DNA of 64,000 nucleotides from Paraburkholderia sp. C35. GTDB lineage: Bacteria > Pseudomonadota > Gammaproteobacteria > Burkholderiales > Burkholderiaceae. Each line of letters opens with the position of its first letter. Within the stretch, counting starts at the first letter, position 1. Made by a program: the position numbers and the translations under genes. The stretch lies in NCBI RefSeq assembly GCF_003121405.1, contig NZ_QBUY01000027.1, positions 1 through 64,000 of the forward strand. The letters are read 5' to 3'. Positions 42,714-50,886 of the stretch are shown here, in pieces. Below the pieces are notes generated by a model, which was not told the DNA's origin, did not search any database, and saw nothing but the letters and a program-made list of their open reading frames with translations.

Positions 42714-43841
42714 CTACTGGGCGCGACGCCCGAAGCGGAGAGTTGATCCCACCGTCACAAGCAGAAGCACTAGCGCGAGCGCCACGTTACCAGCCACGAT
42801 TCCCACCAGCCGATGGTACGCGACGGTGACACTGTCGCTCAACCAGACACTGTCGTGAACGAACGTCAGGATGACGACTGCTCCGAATTGCGTGCCAAGA
42901 TAGCTAACGTCGGAATGCCCAAAGCGGACGTAGCAAGCGAGCCACACCAGGACACATACGGCAATCAGACTGTACGTGAGACTTCCAGCCGTGAGCGGCA
43001 ATACGGCGAGCACCACCACGCAGCCCAATCCGCAGCCGAGAAGCCGGTGACACATCCTCTGCACGACGCGGTACGGCGACCATATTCCCTGCGCGTCGAC
43101 GGGGACCATCAGGACAACCAGTGCTGTCGTCATCGCCTGCGGAAACCCGTCCAGCGGGTAACGCCATGCGAGATACGCGAGCGCTGATAGTGCAATCGCG
43201 CCGATCATTGCATGTGGCACGCGACCGAGCTCGCCGCCCGTCAGGGCGTGCGCCATGACCGGACCGCTTTCGGGGGCGCCTGGCTCGTACCTGCGGCACA
43301 GGAGCGCCGCTGCCGAACCCGCCAAGGCAACGCCCAGGTAGACGAGAGTGCCAATCGAGGCATTGAGCCACAAGGACGACGCGACGCCATGCAGTTCAAC
43401 GTTTGGGTTAGCGTGGGCCGTTGTCACGACGAATATGGCCAACGCCGTCGATAGTATCCACATGTAGCCCATCGATCGTTTCGTCGCCAGATAGAGACCT
43501 GCTGCGGACAAGCCGGCCATCGACAGAACGAATATGACCGCACTCGAACTTGCGACCGGCGACAGCATCAGGCCGATGATCGTGCCGCCGAACGTGCCGG
43601 CTATTTGCTGCACGCCCATATCGAGAGCCACCTTCAATGCAAGGCCCGTCAATGAAAACGCACAGATAACTGCCCACCACGTTTCGGTCAGGCCAAGATA
43701 TCGACTTACACATATCGCAAGAACCGTGGCCAGAATCGCCTCGGCGCAACTGCGAAATCGTGCCCTCAACGTTCGCCTGGAAAGCTCAGCCTTCAAGGCG
43801 CCGAAAGTGTCGCGCACTGCTAGCGATAAGGTGTCGCACAT
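42714..43841 (-). CDS. FUSC-family inner-membrane protein
   Basis: About 375 residues from ATG 43841 (MCDTLSLAVRDTFGALKAEL). It is a multi-helix membrane protein with two groups of about five to six helices, typical of FUSC/aromatic acid exporter proteins: AILATVLAICVSRYLGLTET then WWAVICAFSLTGLALKVALD, repeated as YLAWRYPLDGFPQAMTTALV. It could export aromatic acids or fusaric-acid-like compounds. The frame continues to 44192, but that part overlaps an intergenic repeat and lacks family sequence, so the shorter start is used. It is flanked by repeat copies on both sides. Confidence 0.8.
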   Translation of the reverse strand: MCDTLSLAVRDTFGALKAELSRRTLRARFRSCAEAILATVLAICVSRYLGLTETWWAVICAFSLTGLALKVALDMGVQQIAGTFGGTIIGLMLSPVASSSAVIFVLSMAGLSAAGLYLATKRSMGYMWILSTALAIFVVTTAHANPNVELHGVASSLWLNASIGTLVYLGVALAGSAAALLCRRYEPGAPESGPVMAHALTGGELGRVPHAMIGAIALSALAYLAWRYPLDGFPQAMTTALVVLMVPVDAQGIWSPYRVVQRMCHRLLGCGLGCVVVLAVLPLTAGSLTYSLIAVCVLVWLACYVRFGHSDVSYLGTQFGAVVILTFVHDSVWLSDSVTVAYHRLVGIVAGNVALALVLLLVTVGSTLRFGRRAQ

Positions 43842-44090
43842 GATGTTGGCTAGTCGGAAAACCGCAGTCGACCGCAGATACCGGTCGTCACATGTTACGA
43901 CGTGGCTGGAGGGCCCTAGAATGTCCACGCCAGTTGCCGAACCACATGCCCGGTATGGCACCACCGCGGCAACAGCAGTCATTCCTGTTTGCAGGATAAC
44001 CCTGGCGTCAAAACTAATCATAGCTGGGTAGTGTCGCTTGACCGAACACAAGCGGTCATTAGCGCACGCAAGGCTGACGGCCGCTTTTGG

Positions 44091-44131
44091 GCCGCATTGG
44101 GTCCGACAGGGAACGCTCCAAACGACCCGTT
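44091..44131. repeat. Intergenic repeat, copy 2
   Basis: Core GCATTGGGTCCGACAGGGAA is identical to copy 1, with 2-3 differences in the CTCCAAACG(A/T)CCC(G/A)TTG part. Direct orientation relative to copy 1. Confidence 0.65.
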
Positions 44132-44228
44132 GCCGACGTTTCCACGCGCATTCCCCTGAACGTCTCGTACTGCAGTAATGGAGTCGTTCCAATGACAGGT
44201 TAGTCCGCTCACAGAACGGATGCTTCTA

Positions 44229-44269
44229 GCCCCACTGGGTCCGACGGAAAGTGCTCAAAATCGCCCTTT
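44229..44269. repeat. Intergenic repeat, copy 3 (diverged)
   Basis: Reads CCCACTGGGTCCGACGGAAA then GTGCTCAAAATCGCCC, the same layout as copies 1 and 2 with several substitutions and a small deletion. Only about 100 bp after copy 2. Confidence 0.55.
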
Positions 44270-44367
44270 CCATGAGAACTGTCATCGTAGAGTAGCCAAC
44301 CGACGATTACTGCGTATGAGTTCTATCTGTTGTGCCGAAGCCCTCAGCAAGAAACTCCTTGTCCATG

Positions 44368-44393
44368 ATTCGATATTTCGACTATTATCGAAT
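44368..44393. promoter_or_regulatory. Probable ArsR operator
   Basis: ATTCGATA at 44368-44375 and TATCGAAT at 44386-44393 form a perfect 8-bp inverted repeat with a 10-bp spacer, ending one base before the arsR start codon. ArsR-family repressors bind AT-rich dyads of this size at their own promoters. Its position on the start codon implies that the mRNA has little or no leader. Confidence 0.75.
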
Positions 44394-44394
44394 T

Positions 44395-44730
44395 ATGGAA
44401 ACGAACCAGACCATCGCCGCGCTGGCGGCTCTCGCGCATGAGTCCCGACTCGCAGTATTTCGCGCTCTCGTGCAGGCGGGCCCCGAAGGCATGCCTGCAG
44501 GCCAGATCGCCACGCTGCTGGACATCGCGCCGTCGTCCCTGTCCTTCCACCTGAAGGAGCTGTCCCATGCGCAGCTCGTCACCAGCCGGCAGGAAGGGCG
44601 GTTTATCTACTACTGCGCGAACTTTGACACGATAAACGGCCTGCTGGCCTATCTCACCGAGAACTGCTGTGGCGGCAACCCCTGCTCGCCGGTCTCAGCG
44701 TGTTCTCCCTCCCGGGAGAAGCAGTCATGA
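44395..44730 (+). CDS. arsR: ArsR-family arsenic-responsive repressor
   Basis: About 111 residues from ATG 44395 (METNQTIAALAALAHESRLA). The winged helix (ALVQAGPEGMPAGQIATLLD, then IAPSSLSFHLKELSHAQLVT) and C-terminal cysteines ENCCGGNPCSP are as in ArsR proteins that sense As(III) through C-terminal thiols. It would repress the operon until As(III)/Sb(III) binds. An operator-like dyad abuts its start. Its stop overlaps the next start as ATGA. An in-frame upstream ATG at 44365 lies inside the operator and is less likely. Confidence 0.92.
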   Translation: METNQTIAALAALAHESRLAVFRALVQAGPEGMPAGQIATLLDIAPSSLSFHLKELSHAQLVTSRQEGRFIYYCANFDTINGLLAYLTENCCGGNPCSPVSACSPSREKQS

Positions 44731-45209
44731 AGCGCTTTCACATTCACGTCGCCGTCACTGATCTCGCCGCGAGCGGCCGTTTCTACTCGGCGTTGTTTGC
44801 GTCACAACCAACGGTCGTCAAAGACGACTACGCCAAGTGGATGCTCGAGGACCCGCGTCTCAACTTCGCGATCTCGCAACGCGGCGCTACACCGGGCCTG
44901 GACCATCTGGGCGTGCAGGTTGAGAACGAAGCCGAACTGGCTGAGATGCACGATCGGCTCGAAGGCGCAGCACTGCCGGTCGATACCCAGATAGGTACGG
45001 CCTGCTGCTACGCGAAGTCGAACAAATACTGGACTGTCGATCCGCAGGGCATCGCATGGGAGTCGTATCACACGCTCAATGACATCCCGGTCTTTGGCGA
45101 GTCGCGTAACACGCAGAACAGCGTACCCAATGCTGAAGTCGCAGCGTGCTGCGCTCCGTCGTCGGGCAAACCGGTCAGTGTTCCCGTCAAGTCTTCGTCG
45201 TGCTGCTGA
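44727..45209 (+). CDS. arsI: ArsI/CadI-type VOC dioxygenase (C-As lyase)
   Basis: About 160 residues, vicinal-oxygen-chelate fold. It begins MKRFHIHVAVTDLAASGRFY; the As(III)-binding vicinal pair C93-C94 lies in TACCYAKSNKYWTVDPQG, and H5, H60 and E112 match the Fe(II) ligands of ArsI. ArsI cleaves the C-As bond of trivalent methyl and aromatic arsenicals. The C-terminal tail is extended with further cysteines (ACCAPSSGK and SSSCC). GGGAGAAG precedes the start, which overlaps the arsR stop. CadI-like cadmium-induced proteins share the fold, but the CC pair and context favour ArsI. Confidence 0.88.
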   Translation: MKRFHIHVAVTDLAASGRFYSALFASQPTVVKDDYAKWMLEDPRLNFAISQRGATPGLDHLGVQVENEAELAEMHDRLEGAALPVDTQIGTACCYAKSNKYWTVDPQGIAWESYHTLNDIPVFGESRNTQNSVPNAEVAACCAPSSGKPVSVPVKSSSCC

Positions 45210-45236
45210 GTCCGGCGCGCTATCAATGAGAAACCC

Positions 45237-45731
45237 ATGACGACCAACGTACTGATCCTTTGCACGCACAACTCCGCGCGCAGCGTGCTCGGTGAAGCCA
45301 TGCTGAATCACCTCGCCGCGAAACTCGGCAAGGATGTGCGCGCCTTCAGCGCGGGCAGCACGCCAAGTGGCCGCATAAATCCGCTTGCGATTGATGCGCT
45401 CACGCAGGCAGGTATCGACGTCAGCGGCTATCGCAGTAAGAGCTGGGACGAGTTCGCGCAGGACCGCGCGCCGCACATGCGCATTGTCATTACGGTCTGC
45501 GACAGTGCAGCGGCCGAAGCGTGCCCGTTCTGGCCCGGTAGCCCGGTCAAGGTGCACTGGGGCTATGCCGATCCGTCGAATGCGCCCGGCGGCGATGAAG
45601 GCAAGCGTCAGGCGTTCGGACTCACCCGCCAGGCCATCGGCTATCGCATGCTGCAGTTACTGGCGCTTCCCATGGACAGTCTGAGCAACGCCGAGCTTCA
45701 GCAGGCGCTCAACGACATCCTGCAAAGCTGA
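45237..45731 (+). CDS. arsC: Arsenate reductase, low-molecular-weight phosphatase type
   Basis: A 164-residue cytoplasmic enzyme that reduces arsenate to arsenite. The phosphatase loop CTHNSARS (C9 to R15) starts the protein, and C88 and C96 in VCDSAAAEACPFWPG fit the redox relay cysteines of thioredoxin-coupled ArsC; DPSNAPGGDEGKRQAFG follows the usual WxxxDP motif (HWGYADP). It precedes acr3 by 22 bp, so its product is exported directly. Confidence 0.93.
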   Translation: MTTNVLILCTHNSARSVLGEAMLNHLAAKLGKDVRAFSAGSTPSGRINPLAIDALTQAGIDVSGYRSKSWDEFAQDRAPHMRIVITVCDSAAAEACPFWPGSPVKVHWGYADPSNAPGGDEGKRQAFGLTRQAIGYRMLQLLALPMDSLSNAELQQALNDILQS

Positions 45732-45753
45732 ACCACCTTCACCGAGTTGTCCC

Positions 45754-46824
45754 ATGAACACCCCCGACGTTGCCGCTTCGCCGACGACTGCCTCAAAGCC
45801 GACCATCGGCTTCTTCGAGCGCTACCTGACCGTCTGGGTTGCTCTATGCATTGTCGCCGGCATCCTGCTTGGTCAGATTCTGCCGGGCGTCTTTCAGGCA
45901 ATTGGCAAGATGGAATACGCGCAGGTCAACCTTCCGGTCGGTCTGCTGATCTGGGTCATGATCATCCCGATGCTGGTCAAGGTTGATTTCGGGTCGCTGC
46001 ATGAAGTGCGTCAGCACGTACGGGGGATCGGTGTCACCCTCTTCGTCAACTGGCTGGTGAAGCCATTCACGATGGCGCTTCTCGCGTGGGTCTTCATCAA
46101 GCACCTGTTCGTGCCCATGCTGCCGGCGGCACAGCTCGACAGCTATGTGGCCGGCCTGATCCTGCTGGCCGCCGCGCCCTGCACGGCGATGGTGTTCGTA
46201 TGGAGTCGCCTCACGGGCGGCGACCCGCTCTTCACGCTCTCGCAGGTCGCACTGAACGACAGCATCATGGTGGTCGCGTTTGCGCCGCTCGTTGGCCTGC
46301 TGCTCGGCATCTCGGCCATTACCGTACCGTGGGCAACGCTGCTCACCTCGGTCGCACTCTACATCGTCATTCCGGTGATCCTCGCGCAGATCCTGCGCAA
46401 GGTGTTACTCGCCAGAGGCGACGCTGCGTTTGAGGCTGCCATGGCTAAGATCGGTCCGTGGTCGATTACGGCGCTACTCGCGACACTGGTGCTGCTGTTC
46501 GCGTTCCAGGGCGAAGCGATTCTGATGCAGCCGCTCGTCATTGTGTTACTCGCCGTACCGATCCTGATTCAGGTGTTCTTCAATTCGGCGCTGGCGTACT
46601 GGCTGAACCGTGCGGTCGGCGAAAAGCACAACATTGCCTGCCCGTCTGCGCTGATCGGCGCATCCAACTTCTTCGAACTGGCCGTCGCCACGGCAATCGG
46701 CCTGTTCGGTTTCAACTCGGGCGCGGCGCTCGCAACGGTGGTGGGCGTGCTGATCGAGGTGCCCGTCATGCTGCTCGTCGTGCGCATCGTCAATCGCTCG
46801 AAGAACTGGTACGAGTGTGCCTGA
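45754..46824 (+). CDS. acr3: Arsenite efflux permease Acr3
   Basis: A 356-residue inner-membrane carrier with 10 helices in the ACR3 family (BART superfamily). Marks are LPVGLLIWVMIIPMLVKVDF, NWLVKPFTMALLAW, and the As(III)-binding C143 in AAPCTAMVFVWSRLTGGDP, with ALNDSIMVVAFAPLVGLLLG. It exports arsenite driven by the proton gradient. It stands between two arsenate reductase genes, which would feed it. Confidence 0.95.
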   Translation: MNTPDVAASPTTASKPTIGFFERYLTVWVALCIVAGILLGQILPGVFQAIGKMEYAQVNLPVGLLIWVMIIPMLVKVDFGSLHEVRQHVRGIGVTLFVNWLVKPFTMALLAWVFIKHLFVPMLPAAQLDSYVAGLILLAAAPCTAMVFVWSRLTGGDPLFTLSQVALNDSIMVVAFAPLVGLLLGISAITVPWATLLTSVALYIVIPVILAQILRKVLLARGDAAFEAAMAKIGPWSITALLATLVLLFAFQGEAILMQPLVIVLLAVPILIQVFFNSALAYWLNRAVGEKHNIACPSALIGASNFFELAVATAIGLFGFNSGAALATVVGVLIEVPVMLLVVRIVNRSKNWYECA

Positions 46825-46843
46825 AGGCCACCGACAGAAACAC

Positions 46844-47197
46844 ATGAACGACGTCGTCATTTATCACAACCCGGACTGCGGCACTTCCCGCAATACGCTC
46901 GCGATGATCCGCAACGCGGGCATTGAACCCATCATTATTGAGTACCTGAAGCACCCGCCCTCGCGTGAAAAGCTCGCAGAACTCGTCGCGCAGGCGGGAC
47001 TGGGCATGCGCGAGGTGCTTCGTCAGAAAGGCACGCCTTATGCCGAGCTGCAGCTCGACAACCCGGCGCTGACCGACGACCAGCTGCTCGACGCGATGAT
47101 GGCCCATCCGGTTCTCATCAACTGGCCTATGGTGGTCACGTCGAAGGGCGTGCGGCTATGCCGGCCATCCGAAGTCGTGCTCGACATCCTGCCCTAG
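46844..47197 (+). CDS. arsC: Arsenate reductase, glutaredoxin type, C-terminally truncated
   Basis: About 117 residues from ATG 46844. Catalytic C12 is in YHNPDCGTSRNTLAM; the RPSEVVLDILP segment carries the third Arg of the family. A TAG at 47195-47197 stops the frame just there, but the next codons in frame read PQRGAFTKEDGEVIVDAEGK and end with a natural stop at 47264-47266, the normal C-terminus of a 140-residue ArsC. The protein is thus either truncated by about 23 residues or made in full by readthrough. The core active site is intact, so activity may persist. Confidence 0.85.
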   Translation: MNDVVIYHNPDCGTSRNTLAMIRNAGIEPIIIEYLKHPPSREKLAELVAQAGLGMREVLRQKGTPYAELQLDNPALTDDQLLDAMMAHPVLINWPMVVTSKGVRLCRPSEVVLDILP

Positions 47198-47258
47198 CCA
47201 CAACGCGGCGCGTTCACGAAGGAGGACGGCGAAGTCATCGTCGACGCGGAGGGAAAAC

Positions 47259-47981
47259 GTGTCTGATCTGACGACCAACCTGCCGCAGGTTGATTCGGCG
47301 CTGTTCCGCGTTCCTGACATCGACCGCCTTCAGCCCGCAAACACTTCGCCCCATCCACCACGCATCCTGCTGCTCTATGGCTCGCTGCGCGAGCGCTCGT
47401 TTAGCCGGCTGCTAAGCGAAGAAGCCGCGCGCCTCCTCCCGGCGATGGGCGCCGAGGTGCGAATCTTCAATCCGAGCGGCCTGCCGCTCCCGGCCGATGC
47501 ACCCGACACTCACCCCAAGGTGAAGGAACTGCGGGAACTGGTGCTGTGGTCGGAAGGCATGGTCTGGTGCTCGCCGGAACGCCACGGCGCGATGACAGGC
47601 ATCATGAAATCACAGATCGACTGGATTCCCCTGTCGGTCGGCGCGGTCAGACCAACACAGGGCAAGACGCTCGCGGTGATGCAGGTCAGCGGCGGCTCGC
47701 AGTCGTTCAACGCGGTCAACCAGATGCGAGTGCTCGGACGCTGGATGCGCATGCTGACCATCCCGAACCAGTCATCGGTCGCCATAGCTTTCACGGAGTT
47801 CGATGAAGCCGGCCGCATGACACCTTCAGCTTACTTCGACCGGGTCGTGGACGTCAGGGAGGAACTGGTGAAGATCACGCTGCTGACCCGCGATATCGGT
47901 CCGTATCTGGATGACCGCTATAGCGAGCGAAAGGAAAGCGCCGAAGAACTGACGAAGCGCGTAAACCAGGCCAATATCTGA
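47259..47981 (+). CDS. arsH: NADPH-dependent organoarsenical oxidase ArsH
   Basis: A 240-residue FMN-dependent flavoprotein. The GTG at 47259 overlaps the relic end of arsC2. FMN loop LYGSLRERSFSRLLSEEAAR, SPERHGAMTGIMKSQIDWIP, and GKTLAVMQVSGGSQSFNAVN are the ArsH marks. ArsH oxidises trivalent methyl and aromatic arsenicals to less toxic pentavalent forms and also reduces quinones. Together with ArsI it shows that the operon deals with organic arsenic. Confidence 0.95.
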   Translation: MSDLTTNLPQVDSALFRVPDIDRLQPANTSPHPPRILLLYGSLRERSFSRLLSEEAARLLPAMGAEVRIFNPSGLPLPADAPDTHPKVKELRELVLWSEGMVWCSPERHGAMTGIMKSQIDWIPLSVGAVRPTQGKTLAVMQVSGGSQSFNAVNQMRVLGRWMRMLTIPNQSSVAIAFTEFDEAGRMTPSAYFDRVVDVREELVKITLLTRDIGPYLDDRYSERKESAEELTKRVNQANI

Positions 47982-47984
47982 CCC

Positions 47985-49238
47985 ATGTCCCCATCCGCGA
48001 TCGAACACGAGTCAAAAGGGAACACTGCAACGTGGGCGCTGGCCCTCGCCCAGCTCGTCGCCTGGGGGACCGTCTATTACGCGTTTTCGCTCTTTGTCGT
48101 TCCGATGGAGCACGAGCTTGGATGGAGTCGGGCGTCAACCAACGCTGCGCTATCGGTCGGCCTTTTGGTCTCCGGACCGGTCGCCTACCCGGTCGGTAAA
48201 TGGATCGATCACGGCCACGGCCGCGCGGTGCTGACGGCAGGGTCATTGCTTGCGTCCATCATGCTGGTGCTCTGGTCGCAGGCCGGGAACCTCGTGACGC
48301 TCTTTGTTGCGTGGGTCGGGCTGGGCGTCGCGATGGCGGCGACACTCTACGATCCTGTGTTCGCGATCCTCACCCGGAACTACCCTCAGAGCTTTCGCAC
48401 GAGGATCACATTGGTTACGCTCGTCGCGGGCTTCGCGAGCACGGTGTTCATCCCGCTTACGCAGGCACTGATCGATTACCAGGGGTGGCGGCACGCGCTG
48501 CTCTCGCTCTCGGCGATCAACCTGTGCGTCTGCCTGCCGATCCATCTGATGGCCTTGCACGACAAGGCGATCAGCACGACAGCGACGATCAGCAAAGCGA
48601 AGGTTAAGGCGGAGAACAGCGAGTCCGTCAGGCGCGCTCTCCGAACGCCGGTCTTCTGGGCGCTCGCGATCTGCTTCACTGCCTACTATGCGACCTTCGC
48701 CGCGCTGACGTTCCATCTGGTCCCGCTAATGGTTGAGCGTCACGTCGCCCAACCTATCATCCTCGCGACAATGGCGGTGATCGGCCCAGCGCAGGTGCTT
48801 GTGCGAATGCTCTGGTTCACGTTCGGGCGGAACGTATCGCCGAAGATCGTAGGTTTGACGATCACCGCCGCCTTTCCGGTATCGGTTGTCATCCTTCTGG
48901 TTGCCGGCGCGTCACCTGTGGCACTGATCCTGTTCGCGGTGATCTATGGCGGTGCGAACGGCATGATGACGATCCTGCGCGGGACGATCGTGCAACACAT
49001 CCTCTGGACGGAAGGGTACGGTGCGGTCAGTGGCCTGCTTTCGATGCCGTCAAACATCGCGAAGGGCATCGCGCCGATCTCGGCTGCGGCGATCTGGACA
49101 GTGACAGGCAACTATCTGCCCGTAGAGTGGGCGGTATTGTGCGTGTCGCTGGTGTCGACGGCGGCCTTTGTGTACGTCGTGCGCTGGCAGGGCGGCACAT
49201 CAACCGGGATCGCAGCGCGGGAAGGAAGTGCGTCATGA
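47985..49238 (+). CDS. MFS transporter of the ars operon (ArsK-like candidate)
   Basis: A 417-residue, 12-helix MFS protein. It starts only 3 bp after arsH and overlaps arsN by 4 bp, so it is an integral part of the operon. Features are LAQLVAWGTVYYAFSLFVVP, LGWSRASTNAALSVGLLVSG and VGKWIDHGHGRAVLTAGSLL. MFS carriers in ars operons such as ArsK export trivalent inorganic and organic arsenicals, and ArsJ exports an arsenoester but is paired with a GAPDH gene, which is absent here. ArsK-like is therefore the better guess, by context. Confidence 0.82.
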   Translation: MSPSAIEHESKGNTATWALALAQLVAWGTVYYAFSLFVVPMEHELGWSRASTNAALSVGLLVSGPVAYPVGKWIDHGHGRAVLTAGSLLASIMLVLWSQAGNLVTLFVAWVGLGVAMAATLYDPVFAILTRNYPQSFRTRITLVTLVAGFASTVFIPLTQALIDYQGWRHALLSLSAINLCVCLPIHLMALHDKAISTTATISKAKVKAENSESVRRALRTPVFWALAICFTAYYATFAALTFHLVPLMVERHVAQPIILATMAVIGPAQVLVRMLWFTFGRNVSPKIVGLTITAAFPVSVVILLVAGASPVALILFAVIYGGANGMMTILRGTIVQHILWTEGYGAVSGLLSMPSNIAKGIAPISAAAIWTVTGNYLPVEWAVLCVSLVSTAAFVYVVRWQGGTSTGIAAREGSAS

Positions 49239-49672
49239 AAATCCGAGCCGCCAACGACGATGATCTCGTCGACATACGCTCCCTGCTGACAGCATGTGAG
49301 TTGCCCGTTGAGGACGTCGCCCGTAGCCTGCTAACGGGGTTTCTGGTTGCTGTCGATGATAAGGGAGCAATCGTTGGCAGCGCCTGTCTGGAGCCGGTAG
49401 GTGAGGCGGCGTTACTCAGATCGCTGGCTGTCGGCTCGCACCTGCGAGCAACGGGTCTGGGCATGGCCCTGCTGCTGGCAATCGAACGGGAAGCCAGGAA
49501 GCGTACCTACTCCAGTCTGTGGCTGCTCACAACCAGCGCACAGCGTTTTTTCGAACGCCATGGGTACAGCGTAGTCGAGCGCGAGCATGTGCCGGATGAA
49601 TTACGTGAGACGGCCCAGTACACGCGCCTCTGTCCATCTAGCGCCGTATGCATGCGAAAGCACATCAAGTGA
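49235..49672 (+). CDS. arsN: GNAT acetyltransferase, ArsN-like
   Basis: About 145 residues from ATG 49235, overlapping the MFS stop (ATGA), with GGAAG upstream. GNAT fold: KIRAANDDDLVDIRSLLTAC, LLRSLAVGSHLRATGLGMAL (acetyl-CoA-binding), and FFERHGYSVVEREHVPDEL. ArsN1 enzymes acetylate arsinothricin, a natural organoarsenical antibiotic; ArsN2-type members are common last genes of ars operons. Position in the operon supports the call; which subtype it is cannot be told by eye. Confidence 0.82.
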   Translation: MKIRAANDDDLVDIRSLLTACELPVEDVARSLLTGFLVAVDDKGAIVGSACLEPVGEAALLRSLAVGSHLRATGLGMALLLAIEREARKRTYSSLWLLTTSAQRFFERHGYSVVEREHVPDELRETAQYTRLCPSSAVCMRKHIK

Positions 49673-49845
49673 CCTATCGCACTGTTCAGTGAACTCGGCC
49701 TGACTCCGACCTGCAGCAAAACGCGGAAGGCCCGCGACCCAGAATCTTTGGAGATGACGCGCAACGCATGTAGAAGTTGATACAGTTAAGTCGGGCGTAC
49801 CCTCCCTTCCCCGGATCATTCTGCACCGACAACTGGAAGAACACT

Positions 49846-50256
49846 ATGACTGCGATTGCCCGGCGCGTGCCTGGCGCTTCAACCAGCACTCAACTCGACA
49901 CCACCATGCACTCGAAAATCGACGTGCGTTTTCGATTACGTATTCTCGTTGGCGACACAGTGGCGATTGGTCCCGGGAAAATGGCACTCCTCGAAGCTAT
50001 ACAGGAGAACGGTTCGATTAGTGCCGCTGCGCGCAGCCTCGGGATGTCCTATCGACGTGCGTGGGTCCTTCTCGATGAGTTGAACTCTCTGCTGCGCGAG
50101 CCGGCGACGTCTGCTTCGACCGGCGGCGCGACCGGCGGCGGATGCCAGTTGACGGACGTCGGCGAAGCGCTCGTCCGCTTGTACCGGCAGATCAATCTCG
50201 AAGCGAGTCAAGCCTGTGCAGTTCATCTGGCTGCACTACGCGGTCTCATCTCGTGA
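49846..50256 (+). CDS. ModE-like winged-helix DNA-binding protein (no molybdate domain)
   Basis: About 136 residues. The centre matches the ModE N-terminal domain: IGPGKMALLEAIQENGSISA, ARSLGMSYRRAWVLLDELNS, then TGGGCQLTDVGEALVRLYRQ. The Mop/TOBE molybdate-binding part is missing, so it may be a constitutive or differently regulated DNA-binding protein. ATG 49846 is chosen; an upstream frame extends to 49777. No mod or molybdopterin genes are nearby. Confidence 0.85.
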   Translation: MTAIARRVPGASTSTQLDTTMHSKIDVRFRLRILVGDTVAIGPGKMALLEAIQENGSISAAARSLGMSYRRAWVLLDELNSLLREPATSASTGGATGGGCQLTDVGEALVRLYRQINLEASQACAVHLAALRGLIS

Positions 50257-50428
50257 CGAGCTGATTGCGTCTACTTAAATGCGCCGATCAATCATCCCAC
50301 CACTTCGAAGATTTGTTCAGCGATTCTTGTGAGCGCCCGTATCTCAATTTGCACAGGCCTTAGTACGCGGGGAATAGCGCTATAAAGAGAACTATATCGC
50401 GCCATAGCAAAACGACAACGTACCTCGA

Positions 50429-50886
50429 TTGATACTCTGCACGGTCGCCTCCTCAGTTGTTCTCACCGCCCTACCTCGCGCGCCCGAAGCCGCAACAGTC
50501 GACAAGAATCCCGAGAGTAACATTCGCTATGCCCTAGCTAAATGGCAGACAGACTTCAATGCGCGACGTGAAGCATACATCTGTGACCTCTTCGCACCCG
50601 ATCTACGCTACGATTTCTATGACGCACCTGAGCGAACCTACTCCGAACTCTGCGCCCGCTTCCACCATGCGCTGGCTGACACCACGCAATCGCTTCGATA
50701 TGACCTGAAAATCGCGGAGATCATTGTCTCCACCAACCTCGCGATCGTTCGCCTGATTTGGAAATCGACCGCCACCATCCATGGCAATCAGCAGTCTAAT
50801 GATGAGATCGGGCTCGATGATCCGCTCGTCAGCCAGACGTCAGTTGGAAGATCATCCGTTACATCGCATATCCTGAGAAGGACTGA
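50429..50886 (+). pseudogene. NTF2/SnoaL-like exported protein with a frameshift
   Basis: The first frame begins MILCTVASSVVLTALPRAPE (possible signal peptide) and reads YALAKWQTDFNARREAYICD, LFAPDLRYDFYDAPERTYSE and IVRLIWKSTATIHGNQQSND, typical of the SnoaL/nuclear-transport-factor-2-like fold. Near 50815 this breaks. A shifted frame gives RQPDVSWKIIRYIAYPEKD with a stop at 50884-50886, the expected C-terminal strand of the family. The original frame instead runs on as low-quality sequence to 51034. A single indel explains both. The TTG start is uncertain. Confidence 0.65.

Larger units (their letters stand above)
43842..44394. other. Intergenic region with repeat copies 2 and 3 before the ars operon
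   Basis: About 550 bp between the divergent FUSC and ars genes. Repeat copies 2 and 3 lie here, and the last 30 bp hold the ArsR operator. The leftward frame is open through most of it, so an N-terminal extension of the FUSC protein cannot be fully excluded. Confidence 0.45.
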
